This document shows, piece after piece, positions 18,873 through 29,281 of a DNA stretch of 64,000 nucleotides. Within the stretch, counting starts at the first letter, position 1. The number at the start of each line of letters is the position of its first letter. Origin of the DNA: Symsagittifera roscoffensis. Taxonomy: Eukaryota > Xenacoelomorpha > Acoela > Convolutidae. The notes below the pieces were generated by a model. The model was not told where the DNA came from. It searched no databases and saw only the letters and a list, made by a program, of their open reading frames with translations. The translations under genes and the position numbers were made by a program. The stretch spans positions 12,818,517 to 12,882,516 of the forward strand of contig NC_087066.1 in NCBI RefSeq assembly GCF_963678635.1. The letters are read 5' to 3'.

Positions 18873-21860
18873 ATGGGCGACACGAATGAATTAATGGAAT
18901 TCCTCTCAGCGAGTCTAGGAGCGACTCTAGACGAGATCTATCAGCGGCTGATTGATTGTGACTTTACACGAGAAGACCCGGGATTGGCGATGTTTTTGGT
19001 CGCGCTCCTCAACGCGTTGGGACGAGAGGGTCGAGGAAATCGCCCCACGGAAGTGGTGTTGATGTTGGCCTTCGGCGAGTCCGGTACCGCCGAGAGAGGT
19101 CGAAATCGATTAATGAGATGGCGCCGAGAAGAAATGTCTGGACACGACTTGGCTCGTGAGCCGGGACTAGGCGAGCAGAGCGATCACCGGCTAGGTGAGA
19201 TGCCCCCACCTATTCAGCCTGCGCAGCCGCTCATCGGAGCTAAAAGACTACGTGATGGGCCGGGCCCGTCACACTCAGTAGACTCTCCAACAGCTGCTCC
19301 TCCTCTGAAGAGAGTGAAGGTGAGCGAGATCGAGATACAGACCTCGGAGACGATCGAGACCTTGGAGAAAAAAGAAAGGGATCAGAACGAGCTGTGTGCC
19401 AAGCTGCAGGAGTACAGGAAAATATCTCGAGAAAGGGACGGATGGAAGAAGAAGTTTGAAGACCTGCAAATAGATTGCAAGGAAGATGAGATAAAACATC
19501 TGAAGGAACTGTATATGGCGAGGGTGAGTCAAGTGTCAACGGAGGTTCTGGCTACGATGAACTCCTCGGAGGCATCCAGGGACACACGTCCCAGGATGAG
19601 GGCACAGAAGCTGTGCGCACCGAGAGAGCCCGAGGCTCCTCAGCAGACATCACAGTCTGCTCCCAACCCGACAAATACGATACCGGACCCCTCGGACACC
19701 TATCTCGCTCCTCAGTTCCAGGAATCGTTCAATCAGGTAGCCAGAGCAGCTATGAACGAGATCAATAGGACCACTAGCCGGAAGCTGGGTAGGGTCGTCC
19801 CTTCCCAACGCTTTGATCGTTCTTCGAGCAGCTCAGAGAGAACACCCCGAACTGTAGTACCAGCAGGGACCGCGCATGACGGGACGATTCAGAAATCTCG
19901 CTTGGTTGATATTAGAAAGAATCTAACGGTGCGCAACCAGTTCGTGCAAGTGGCCACGGAGCATCCTCGTGCTTGTTTGAATGGCATGGGCTGGAACCCC
20001 GCCATAAGAAACCAGGCAATTCCCTCAGGGAGTCGTCATTTGGTTATAGGGGACAGTTTAGTAAGGGATCTAAATGAGATTTTTGTCAACGGGCAGACTA
20101 CTGTCCTATCTTTTGGAGGCGCTCCCGTGGCTCAAGTTCCAGGGAGAGGATCACTTAGACACGTTGGTTATAATGCTCGGACTAATGATGTTTCGAGGGC
20201 CCCTGAAACCCCAGAGAGCAAGTGGGAACCCCTACTGGTCTGCCCTCTGAATGAGCTGAAGGAGAACTACAGACCCAGACTCGTGGTTCTATGCATGATA
20301 CCAAAAAACCCGGAGGTGGGCACGCCGGTTGCGGATTTTATGAATGGTAACGTGACCCGGTGGAACGAGATGACTCGCAATCTGGTGCGGAGCAACCCCA
20401 GTGAGCTACGACTCATGGATCTGGAAAACATGCTGCGCATGATCGATAACCTCACACTCACCAGGGATGGCATACAATTCAACACCCAACCAGGGAGGCG
20501 CTGGATAAACGACGTGTTCCAGACGCAGTTAAGGGAAATGGAGCAAGAATTAAGGACAACCAGCTCACTGGCTCGGACCAGTTCGACTGGAGCAGGTAGA
20601 GTGAAGGGTAACGTGCCAGAATCACTCGCCAATCGCCTCGGGCCCCTGGCAAGGGAAGCGGGTGCAGCTGCTCCCGTCACTCCAAGCTCAGATGTGAGAG
20701 CGAGGTTGGGGACTGCCCCTCCTCCCAGAACTCAACCGTTGGAGAGCCGACTTGGCAGATCGGTTGATCAGAACCGGATTAGCTCCCAGACCGTGTCTAG
20801 GAGGAATGACACGCCTGCTACAGCAACTCCTGCTTCGACAACAGGACAATCGACGAGCGCCGCGCCGACGGAGGGAGTTGAACCAAACAGTGTGCTGCTT
20901 TGGAACCGTCCAGACCCCAGCGGTTGGGGACAATATAAGACAGACATGTCAGCGAAGTTGAACATGAACACATTGACTGGTCGGGAGGATGCAAGGAAGA
21001 TGATCGGTGGAGAGGGTCCCACAGTGTCGCGATTGTATCGAATACCGGGCGTGGATTGGCTGTTAGCGGGACAGGAACAGTTTAGCTCCGCGACTACGCT
21101 CAGGTACGTGGACCTTAATGGATTGCCTCAAGACAATAATTTTGGACCCTTGAATACCCAACCTCTAACGGACATCCGCCGGAGAGCCAGAGAACTGACA
21201 CCACCTGCTAGGAAGGGTAAGTTTCTGGCAGAAAATAAGCCCAACAACAAGCATCACAATATGTACAGGCAGTTCGCTAAACCACCCGCCCAGGCGCCTG
21301 GTGAACATTCGAGAGACTATCCCCGAGCAACCTCGGTGGAAGGAGACGACAAGAGATATGCAGGACTGATGGCACCAGTCGGTGACAGCCTGTTTGCCGC
21401 CTATGATCCCTTGGATATGAAGGCTACCAAATACCTGATAGTGGCCAGTTCGGATTACCTCTACACGTCCCGTTCTCTCATTTGGCCCGATGTGATTTTC
21501 TTGACGGCGCCTAAGTTGGACTGGGGACAATCAGCAGGCATGATGATAAGTGTGCGAAGGGTAGTCAGCATGGAGCCGCAGGTGATAGTGGTTGCAGGCT
21601 GGAATGATTACCTGCAGAGCAGAGGAATGTTGTCACGTCTGACGGATGGGTCGATCCCGAGCAATGAGGTCATAGGAGAGGCGATAATGACATTGCTCTC
21701 AGCCATGAATGATGTAGAAACATCAGTACAACACCGCTTCACCCAGAATGTGGTGAAGGTTGTCTTTGTATTATTACCGGGGTATGCCACATTGCCAGAA
21801 CCCCTTCAGTTTGTGTACACGATGGTCGCAACGATAGCAGAGGGACGATTCCGCGTTTAA
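18873..21860 (+). CDS. Large ORF (995 codons): coiled coil plus two SGNH-hydrolase-like domains
   Basis: The longest intact frame in the window. Residues ~1-120 look like a small helical domain. Residues ~150-220 form a charged coiled coil (TIETLEKKERDQNELCAKLQ). Residues ~385-560 hold a first SGNH-like domain: VIGDSLVRDL (block I Ser), LSFGGAP (block II Gly), a VVLCMIPKN strand, and LTRDGIQFN near the C-end, where the usual catalytic His of D-x-x-H is Gln. A low-complexity Ser/Thr/Pro linker follows. A second SGNH-like domain starts near residue 830: MAPVGDSLFAAY (block I) and VIVVAGWNDYL (block III G-x-N-D). It appears to run past the TAA stop at 21858 into the next frame-aligned ORF. SGNH enzymes are usually esterases or acetylhydrolases. 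It begins about 170 bp after hairpin 1. Confidence 0.7.
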   Translation: MGDTNELMEFLSASLGATLDEIYQRLIDCDFTREDPGLAMFLVALLNALGREGRGNRPTEVVLMLAFGESGTAERGRNRLMRWRREEMSGHDLAREPGLGEQSDHRLGEMPPPIQPAQPLIGAKRLRDGPGPSHSVDSPTAAPPLKRVKVSEIEIQTSETIETLEKKERDQNELCAKLQEYRKISRERDGWKKKFEDLQIDCKEDEIKHLKELYMARVSQVSTEVLATMNSSEASRDTRPRMRAQKLCAPREPEAPQQTSQSAPNPTNTIPDPSDTYLAPQFQESFNQVARAAMNEINRTTSRKLGRVVPSQRFDRSSSSSERTPRTVVPAGTAHDGTIQKSRLVDIRKNLTVRNQFVQVATEHPRACLNGMGWNPAIRNQAIPSGSRHLVIGDSLVRDLNEIFVNGQTTVLSFGGAPVAQVPGRGSLRHVGYNARTNDVSRAPETPESKWEPLLVCPLNELKENYRPRLVVLCMIPKNPEVGTPVADFMNGNVTRWNEMTRNLVRSNPSELRLMDLENMLRMIDNLTLTRDGIQFNTQPGRRWINDVFQTQLREMEQELRTTSSLARTSSTGAGRVKGNVPESLANRLGPLAREAGAAAPVTPSSDVRARLGTAPPPRTQPLESRLGRSVDQNRISSQTVSRRNDTPATATPASTTGQSTSAAPTEGVEPNSVLLWNRPDPSGWGQYKTDMSAKLNMNTLTGREDARKMIGGEGPTVSRLYRIPGVDWLLAGQEQFSSATTLRYVDLNGLPQDNNFGPLNTQPLTDIRRRARELTPPARKGKFLAENKPNNKHHNMYRQFAKPPAQAPGEHSRDYPRATSVEGDDKRYAGLMAPVGDSLFAAYDPLDMKATKYLIVASSDYLYTSRSLIWPDVIFLTAPKLDWGQSAGMMISVRRVVSMEPQVIVVAGWNDYLQSRGMLSRLTDGSIPSNEVIGEAIMTLLSAMNDVETSVQHRFTQNVVKVVFVLLPGYATLPEPLQFVYTMVATIAEGRFRV

Positions 21861-21881
21861 ATACCCGCGCCAAACAGAACG

Positions 21882-23273
21882 GTGGAACCCAACAACTACT
21901 ACCCATCCCGATCTGAGCTTCCTGCCATTTGGGCTGACATTTCTAATGCCATACAGGGATTCAAGGATTGTAGCACAACTCGGTTGGTGCTGGATGAAGT
22001 CCTGGGGTTGGAGCTGTCCAACTTCGCCAGATTATTGAAATTGAGGCCAGGGGTAGATGACGATCACTTGTTAGTACAACAGGTGGCTGATGATTTCTGG
22101 TTCAGACAAATGGATCACGCGGAGAATGAGCAGTGGAGGACGGTTAAAAAAAATATGACATCGGCAGAAGAGGATCTCATGGCATTGGCTTTGCGTACGA
22201 AGCCACACAGCAACGCATGGTTGTACTTGTTACCGAGATTGTGTACCTTGGGAGAAGACGCGTTTGAGCATGCACCGGCGGTGATCAAGGAGATACACGC
22301 GTATCTGGAGAACTTATTTAACGAGAGGGAGTTAGCCGGGGGCATGATGTCGCAATTGATGCAGGACGTGAACACAATGTCATTGGACAAATTCCAAGCC
22401 GATATTTTAGCCACGAGGGCACAATACGAGCAATCAGACGCTATCTTGGGTGGAATGGGAGTGGCATGGACGCCATCATTCTTGTCAACAAGCTACCCGA
22501 GGGCATCCCTGAACCTGATCGCGAGCTTTGTCAAGGATATCCGGAAACTGTCGATCGGCCTGATATTAGCCTTGTATGTGACATTTGGTCACGAGAACTT
22601 CTTGAAGGGACCTGCGAATCTCTTTACCCAAGCTTTGGCAGACCTGAGATTGGACGGGCTCCTCACCCTGATTGCTATGACGTATGGTCGGTTGGGCGAT
22701 CTGCTGGTGCTATTGCGCTACCCAGAGCAACTTCAGGGAACGAGTCGTGAATTCAACGCGCAGTTGGAAACCGCCTCGCTCAAAAAGATGAAGGACTGGA
22801 GGATCCTCTTGCTCCAATATCTCCTGCAACAGAACAGGAGCATCACAGGAGAGGATAAGGTGGCGACGGATGCGGGTGAATGCAAACAGTACTGTGGCAT
22901 GCCCTTGCTGACAGATCTGGCTGTCATGATGCGGATCGATCCGCTGGCTCTGATTCTTGAACTACGGGAGTTCGTCACGGTGGTGAATGGCTCCGTAATG
23001 TCATTTGCGTTCCCCGACGTACAAGTAAAGGCATACAGGAGCTCGGTGTTGTCTGTCAACCTAGTTTCGGTAGTGGATTGCTCCGTGCTGAATTGGGTGA
23101 AACATAAGGAGCTAAGAGCGTTAGCCAGCGACGATAGGCTATTTGGAAGAGTAGCAGAGGCGGGTTGGGTGTTGATGGACTTCAACAACAACTTTAAGTG
23201 CCGAATGATTCGCGAGGACCTTTCCCATGACCAGTTCAATCCGAAGCTTTGGAATCTGCTACCAGTGGTGTGA
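21882..23273 (+). pseudogene. Continuation of block 2, 463 codons, function unknown
   Basis: Same frame as the 995-codon ORF, with only one TAA and seven codons between them; the predicted helical sequence reads on naturally. Its first ~100 codons may complete the second SGNH-like domain. The rest is mostly helical, with Leu-rich segments (LGLELSNFARLLKL, LRLDGLLTLIAMTYGRLGDLLVLL) and no recognised motif. No signal peptide or clear membrane anchor is present. I infer that it was one polypeptide with the previous ORF before the stop arose. Confidence 0.6.
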
Positions 23274-24160
23274 AGGATTCAGGAGAGGCGATGAGGGTCC
23301 CACTTTTGCCAGAGGCCTACGCACACGTGAAAGAGAACCAGCAAGCGCGGTTTTCCGGGTCGAGGCCGCTGCCGGACCAATGCCCTCGATACCCACCGAT
23401 AAGGAAGATGTTGTTGGGAGTCACATCTCCTGCCATTGCCCCTCGCATTGGAGCGGCTCGTGATGCAGAAGAAAGAATGCTGAAATGGAGTGGAGGGATG
23501 GAGCCGCGCTTCATCAGCTGGAACGCTGCGGCCACGCACACGTTCGATTTCGCATTCCCCGATGTCTGGAGCCGAAAGAAAATCAAGGCACCCCCTTCTA
23601 GGAGACCAGAGGTCTCGGCTGAGGTGTGGAATGATGTGTATGCAGATGATCTGTCAAGGTTGAAGTGGTCAGAAGAGGTGAAGGTAGTAATCCTGGAAGT
23701 GATAAAAGAGTGCAGAGGAGGCACTTACATAACGGTGGATGATCTGGCGCCACATGGCGAGGAGTCGGTAGAATTTCTAGTGGACGAGGAGTTGTTCTAT
23801 AACGCAGGGGACCTGACCGTACCGGCGCGGCCGGATTCGGGCATGGATATGCGACAGGGTCCTTCGGGACCTAAGCCAAAACCTGATGCGAATGACGACG
23901 AGCTGATGGACCAGGACGATGATCACATGGAGTGAAAGGGAGAGAAGTCGTATGGAGAGGACTTAGGAGCGTTGGAGAGAGACTTGCTGGAATACCAGTT
24001 TAGTGAAGACGACGACGGGGAAGTCGATGGGAATCTATTGCTGATGACACCATCGTCTTTCGTGCCCCTGCAAAGGAGGCGCCGGTCAGCTTATCCCCAG
24101 TGGACCAATAAGCCTGGCAATGGACTACTTCAGGAGGGATCTACAGAAACTGCTCCATGA
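23249..24160 (+). pseudogene. Continuation of block 2 in a shifted frame, function unknown
   Basis: Two same-frame stretches (23249-23935 and 23972-24160) are separated by one TGA. The first contains RFISWNAAATHTFDFAFPDV and an acidic end (DANDDELMDQDDDHME). The second is acidic, then Arg-rich (LQRRRRSAYPQW). The frame passes back to that of the 995-codon ORF near 24120. No domain is recognised. Confidence 0.5.
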
Positions 24161-25004
24161 GTCACCAAGGAGGAGGAAGATTGAGGAGAATATGAGGGTA
24201 TCTTTCCTGAGCACGCTACAGGAAGAGGAGTGGGAGAGATACCAGAGTGAACTTGAACGTGAGACGGGAGTAACCTGGAACCGAGTGACCTTCATGGAGA
24301 GGACATGGGACGTGATACGCAGATACAGGACGCAGTCCATACTGAAGATGGGATTAAACCAACCCATCATGCGCGAGGTTCTAGAAGAAATAATGAACTC
24401 CGTAGAGTTTGATGTTCTGACCGAGTCAGTTACAGAGGACAGTACCGATGATCAGCAGATTACGAGAAAGTTACCCGTCAGACGAGCTAAAAAAGGGCTG
24501 AAGCGGTTAAAGAGGAAAGACAGGAAGCAGAGCCGTGAACCAGAAAGTGGTGAAATCAAAAGCCAGCACAGTGGTGGCCTCCTTGGCAGGAGTAGCTCAT
24601 TCAGTCGAAAGTGGGCAAGGAGATGTTGCGATGCTGGCCGGGGGAGAAAAAGAGAACCTGATACCCCCTATGCTATTGGCAGCTTTGACCACAACGGCCA
24701 CGAGGTCAAAGAAAAACGCACGGACTCTGGCGGATACTAAGCTGAAAATGGAGGTGATCAGTCAGTGTGGATCTGGAGGACTTGATAATTACAAGCCCTC
24801 AAGAACCAACATGGTCCGGATGAAGCTGGAGGGACAACTCGACGTGGTCGAATCACTGTGCCAGACTCAGTCCACGTGAGGGATCCGGCAGGGGGTTATG
24901 TGGAGATGCTGAAGGCGAGGAATTCCGCGAGAGAGCACCTGATGGCCTGGAATGAGAAGCAAGCCATGCAGGAGTAGCTGAAGGAGCTGACGTAGAACTC
25001 TAAC
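24120..25004 (+). pseudogene. Continuation of block 2, basic helical segment
   Basis: A 206-codon frame (24120-24740) is rich in Arg, Lys and Glu (YFRRDLQKLLHESPRRRKIEE, then KKGLKRLKRKDRKQSRE). Downstream coding continues in a second frame (about 24535-24879) and then returns. The basic patch could be a nuclear-localisation or nucleic-acid-binding stretch, but this is inference only. Confidence 0.45.
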
Positions 25005-27557
25005 TTGAACAGGAAAGAATACGGCACGGTGATGTCCTCGAGGGCAAACGAAATAGGCCTGGAAAAACTGCTAGGGATCTCTTGGAGAGCGGCCCTCCAA
25101 AGCTACTTTGACGAGACGATGCATTCGCCGGCGACGGTGGCAGCATACGTAGCTTATCCATGTACAGGAACTGATTTGCAGGTACGATTGGCCTGGTGTT
25201 TGATGGGAATTAAGAAGGCGGAATATGAATCCAACAACGACTCAAAATCAAAGGAACAGGAACTGGAATTGGTGGAAGCCCTGCGAAAGTTGATTTCTAG
25301 AGATGCCTTTTGCTTCGTAAAGTTCGTGGTGGATCGTATCCCCACTCCTGTATTGGGAGAATGCATAAAAACCATTCGGCAAGGGGGAGTTGATGGTGAA
25401 CGAAACTTCCTGAGGGCACTCCTGGAGCTATATCAGGACATGCCGCTGGCCATGTCAAACAAGGAGTCGAACGATATGGAGAGCCACTGCAGGTTGGAAG
25501 AAGTGAGAAGGTATTCCAACAGGGAGTTGAAAGTGAGCCGGGAATTAATTGAGGCAGTCAGGGGACAGAAAGACTAAGCAACATTGGGGAAGTTGAAGTC
25601 GTTCCAATATGTGTCCGGCATACCGGGGATGGCATATAATCCCTTCGTGAATGCGGAAGCCAGGGAAGCGTACTTCGACTATGAACAAGTCATAGTACTC
25701 GATTTCTGGGTAGAGCGAGTCAAGGAAACTGGCATGTTGATGGTGGAATAACCCAAGCTGGGAATTGTTTTGAAGGAACGAGTGGTCAAACCCTCGGTTC
25801 CCGAGCTGAAGGGGCAAGTGAATTTTGGTTGTGGTTCTCGGGACGGTCCCTTAAAAACCAGCTTAATAACCATGTGGGAATTCTTGAAGCCTTCTTGGTG
25901 TCCACATCCAAACGCCGGTTTAATCTGGGATATGACGGCGGATATAACGTTGGACTTGGATGATGACGCGAGTTTACGCAATCTGGCCATGATACACCAT
26001 CTGCTGGCCATAAAAGTAACGAAGCAGAAGAACAACCCATCCATGGAACCATCCGAGGGAAGTCCATCGAGTGACTGGCTGAGACAGGGCACCTGTCTAG
26101 CTCACAATAGTCGAGTGGACGGACATGTACGCAACTCGGAGCATTGCTTGATTATGCTGAGTGAGCAGCATCGCCAATTCGCAGAACTGTATAGGAGTCT
26201 GAGCATGTCAGATAAGAGTGGAATGGAGTTGATCGCATACTGTCATGGAGTAATGGAAGTAAACTTGATCACTGCCTTGGGATTTTGCAGCATGACGAGC
26301 TCGATAGAATCACTGGAACGCCTAGAGCGTGCCCATGAGCTAGTGAAGTCCCTCAGTGTGGAAGTATTCCCTGGAGCACTACAGACAGAGCAGAAGATCG
26401 GAGGCTGGCGAGAAGCTCTGGAAAATGAAATGAATTTGAAGGATAGTGAGGCCTATCATAGACCTGCTGGCTCGAGATATCTGGTGGGTTCGAGCTCTGC
26501 ACCATATTGCAACAGTAGATACCCTACGCACATGGTGGTGATGGATGCGAGGACACAGCAGGTGTTGGTCGACCAACTCTTCTCTGTGCCAAAGTGCGTG
26601 AGGTTGGCCAGAATGTCTGAAAGGTCGTATGATTTATTGGCAAAGATCATTCGGGCCGTCCCGAAGAGATCTGAAGGCGAGTTGCAAGACGTAGTGGGTG
26701 AAGAGTTCATGAGATTGAACGAAGGTAATGTGAGTGAATTCCAGAAGCAGAAAGCGAGTGGATCGTTACCCACTGAATTCCCCACCATAGAAGAAAAGGA
26801 CGAGGTGCATAGAATAATGATGGAAGTGGAACCGTTGCTGGGAGCCTCAGGGTATCGGACCCGAAGGAACATACTAATGACCCATAGGGAGTATCCTTGC
26901 CACTGCCTGGCGCAGACGTTGTGGTACCCCAAACGCGGGAATCTAGTATTAGTGTGGGACGTGGGGGAGTTGTACTCCACGGGGTTGCCCAATCAAAATC
27001 AACAAGTGTCGATTGTGGTGGTGAGTGCCATGCTGGCGGTGAGATGGTTAGAAGCCAACACGGGCACAAGTGAGCAGGAGACGGCCGTGCCGACACCTGA
27101 GCAGCTGAGCAACGTAAAGATGAACCGCAACTTAGATCTTTTCAGAACCATCTGCAAGATTCTGAGAATACCCAAAGCCATTGAAAGAATATGGTCGAGG
27201 CAAAGATTGATGCCTTGGTTCCGTGCAGTGATGACATCATGGACGTATGAACGCGCGAAGCGTCATATATCTAGGCACACGGAAACCTATCAATCTTTCC
27301 AGCTTGATATAGGACCGGGAACCTATAAAAGAGCATTCTTAACGCACCGAAACGCTGTTACCACGGCGGTGAAGCGAGTAGCTGGAGCACCTTGTGTAAC
27401 TGAAAATGAAAAGAGAGAGGTCTTACGAGCTGACCTACAACGGAATGTGAGCCTGTGTCTTCACAACAGCTTTTGCAGGAACCGGGAGCAAAAAGTGAAT
27501 GTGGACTTGCTACCTTGTTGCAAACCGAGGCTGTTGGAACAGGTGAGTTGGGGCTAG
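25005..27557 (+). pseudogene. C-terminal part of block 2, ~850 codons, function unknown
   Basis: One frame, the same as the 995-codon ORF, runs from 25005 to 27557 with stops only at 25575 (TAA) and 25749 (TAA). The last 595 codons are intact. Segments include LRQGTCLAHNSRVDGH, SRYLVGSSSAPYCNSRYPTH, FPTIEEKDEVHRIMMEVEPL and LVLVWDVGELYSTGLPNQNQ. Several Cys and His residues occur (CPHPNAG, CHCLAQ) but no finger pattern. I do not recognise the family. The length, shared frame and position just before hairpin 2 and the 3' LTR make it the end of a very long element-encoded protein. Confidence 0.6.
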
Positions 27558-28096
27558 CCCACAACTCCATGGACATGTTGGAAAAAGTTCTAGAAGACAG
27601 TGAAACTGAAGATCAGGATGGAGAAGCAATGAAACAAGGATGATGGAAAGAAGAGGAGAAGTGAAGACGTAAACAAGAGAGGGAGAGAAGGAGAAAAACT
27701 TGATTGTCTTTGTGTGCTAAAACCTAAACTAATCAACCAAGTTTGACTATTGAAACTGTTAAACTTTTTGTTTTGCTTAAGTTTGTTCAGACCAGGTTTT
27801 GAAAATTGTTGCAATTTTTGAAATTGTTGAAAGAAATTTTTAGTTGTGCTACTTATGTATATATATAGAACATAGGTGAGTATATTTACCTATTTGAACA
27901 CGACTGATGTTTTTAACCTGTGTAAGACACGTGTTCACTGTGTGGCGACCTGGTAAGTTTGGGTAAGCTCGCTCGAAGAGGGTGAGTTACTCAATAACTT
28001 TCCTAGCCACAGAGTTTCTTAGTTTTAATAACAAAGAGGACCGCATAAATAACTGATTATACTTGGTGAGTGACGTTAAGTTAATTTTAACGGGTG
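27558..28096 (+). other. Non-coding 3' region of coding block 2
   Basis: Purine-rich sequence with short open frames runs into AT-rich sequence with TATATATATA near 27858. No gene is seen. It probably is the untranslated part of the block-2 transcript. Confidence 0.4.
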
Positions 28097-28145
28097 CGTG
28101 GCCGTGCCACGTCCCAACTTTTTAATCAGCAAGAGCGAAAAAATT
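28097..28145 (+). terminator. Hairpin plus ATCAGCAA motif at the end of coding block 2
   Basis: CGTGGC-CGT-GCCACG gives a 6-bp stem with a 3-base loop (28097-28111). TTTTTAATCAGCAAGAGCG and an A/T-rich tract follow, as after the hairpin at 18644. The two stems differ in sequence, while the loop size, spacing and downstream motif are kept. Confidence 0.45.
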
Positions 28146-28398
28146 TTTTATGGCAAGATGTTGTAAGTAGTCAGAAAAGAAATTTTATCTAGGACACTGC
28201 CTTTCAACATTGTGAAAATGTTGAAAGGCAGTGAGATGTAGTACGATTCCATTTGTGACCCGTAGTGAGTTGAGGTGGAGTAGATAAATTTCTTTTTCTA
28301 ATGCGAGTTGTAAGGTTGATTATAGAGAACACTACTTGACGATAACCCGGTGTTATGCGATCAATAGGGACATTGATGGGAACTGTCCGGGGAGTAAG

Positions 28399-29281
28399 TG
28401 CCATTCTGCCAGATTGGCACAGCGCAACCTTCCGGCGAAACACGAAAAAACGATTAAAATCTTTAACGACGAAAAATTGCTGCGAAGGAGGGTAGAAATA
28501 TTCTGGAAGTTTCAATTTTTCAAAATTTCGATTGTCGAACGAATAGTTCTCAGAAATACAAAAAACTGCAATTTTGACTGAGAAAGGTGAAAAAGTCAGA
28601 ACAGCAGCAAATATAGTGTAAAACAGTCGCACGTTAACACAGAAAAACGAAGCCTCTGATCGTGACGATCACGCACGATAAGAGCCTTAGCAAAAGAAGA
28701 TAGTGGGAAAGGAGGCTTCAGTGGGGAAGTGGTGGAGAGCAGTACCCTCCCGTGCCACGAATTGGGAGTGATAACGACGTTATCTCGCGGAAAACACGGA
28801 AGCGGAGGCTCGGTCCCCCAGAGACTGATATATGGTGAAAGACTATAGTAAACTAACTTTTTAGCTACTCTGATGCCATAGAACTTTGAATTAACACCTG
28901 TATTGATTGATATTTTACAATATGAGTAGCTGGGAAGAGGAAAGGGTCAATCCATCTCCAATGGATTTAATATAGAACTGTCACCAAAAACATATTAAAA
29001 TAGGGTATTCGAGCCGTGTTTTTAATAGCAATCACGTAGTCTGAGGATCCGAGACTCAGCTATGTGGTTGTATTCGCATGTAAATGAAAGTTGATCAAAA
29101 GTCGTTTGACTGATGGCCTAAGAATAGTAACTTTTTACTTAGCCCTAAACAGACCAGAAAATAAACTGGCAAGGTCGAGACGGTGAAAAACGAGTAGAAT
29201 TAAGGTAACTGACACCTGCCAGTCGTTGGTAGATACTTTTTCTACGCTTCGTCACTGTGTAGTATTTGGGCGAATGTTACA
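28399..29281 (+). repeat. 3' long terminal repeat
   Basis: Starts TGCCATTCTGCC, ends GAATGTTACA, and matches the 5' LTR with about 5% divergence over its last 610 bp. It lacks the internal 30-bp duplication of the 5' copy and has a different ~60 bp there. The sequence just upstream (GTCCGGGGAGTAAG) offers only a weak polypurine tract. Immediately to its right the LINE reading frame resumes on the minus strand. Confidence 0.85.

Larger units (their letters stand above)
6091..29281 (+). mobile_element. ~23.2-kb LTR retrotransposon with macrodomain and SGNH-like cargo
   Basis: The outer boundaries are set by a direct repeat of about 870 bp at each end and by a LINE interrupted exactly at those ends. 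The order inside is: 5' LTR; 3-kb motif-rich leader; gag with two zinc knuckles; aspartic protease; RT remnant; RNase H; integrase; a tail ORF; a macrodomain; hairpin; a second ~8.7-kb coding block with coiled coil and SGNH-like domains; a second hairpin; 3' LTR. The pol order places it with Ty3/gypsy. The coding blocks look richer in G+C than the host DNA. The LTRs differ at about 30 positions over ~610 aligned bases by eye, and the ORFs hold many stops and frameshifts, so the insertion is old. Nothing resembling an envelope (signal peptide plus C-terminal membrane anchor) was found. Confidence 0.85.

Noticed and set aside
18873-27557. Block 2 as an envelope gene of an endogenous retrovirus
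   Set aside because: No signal peptide, no C-terminal membrane anchor and no furin-type cleavage site are visible, and the first ORF carries enzyme-like SGNH motifs.
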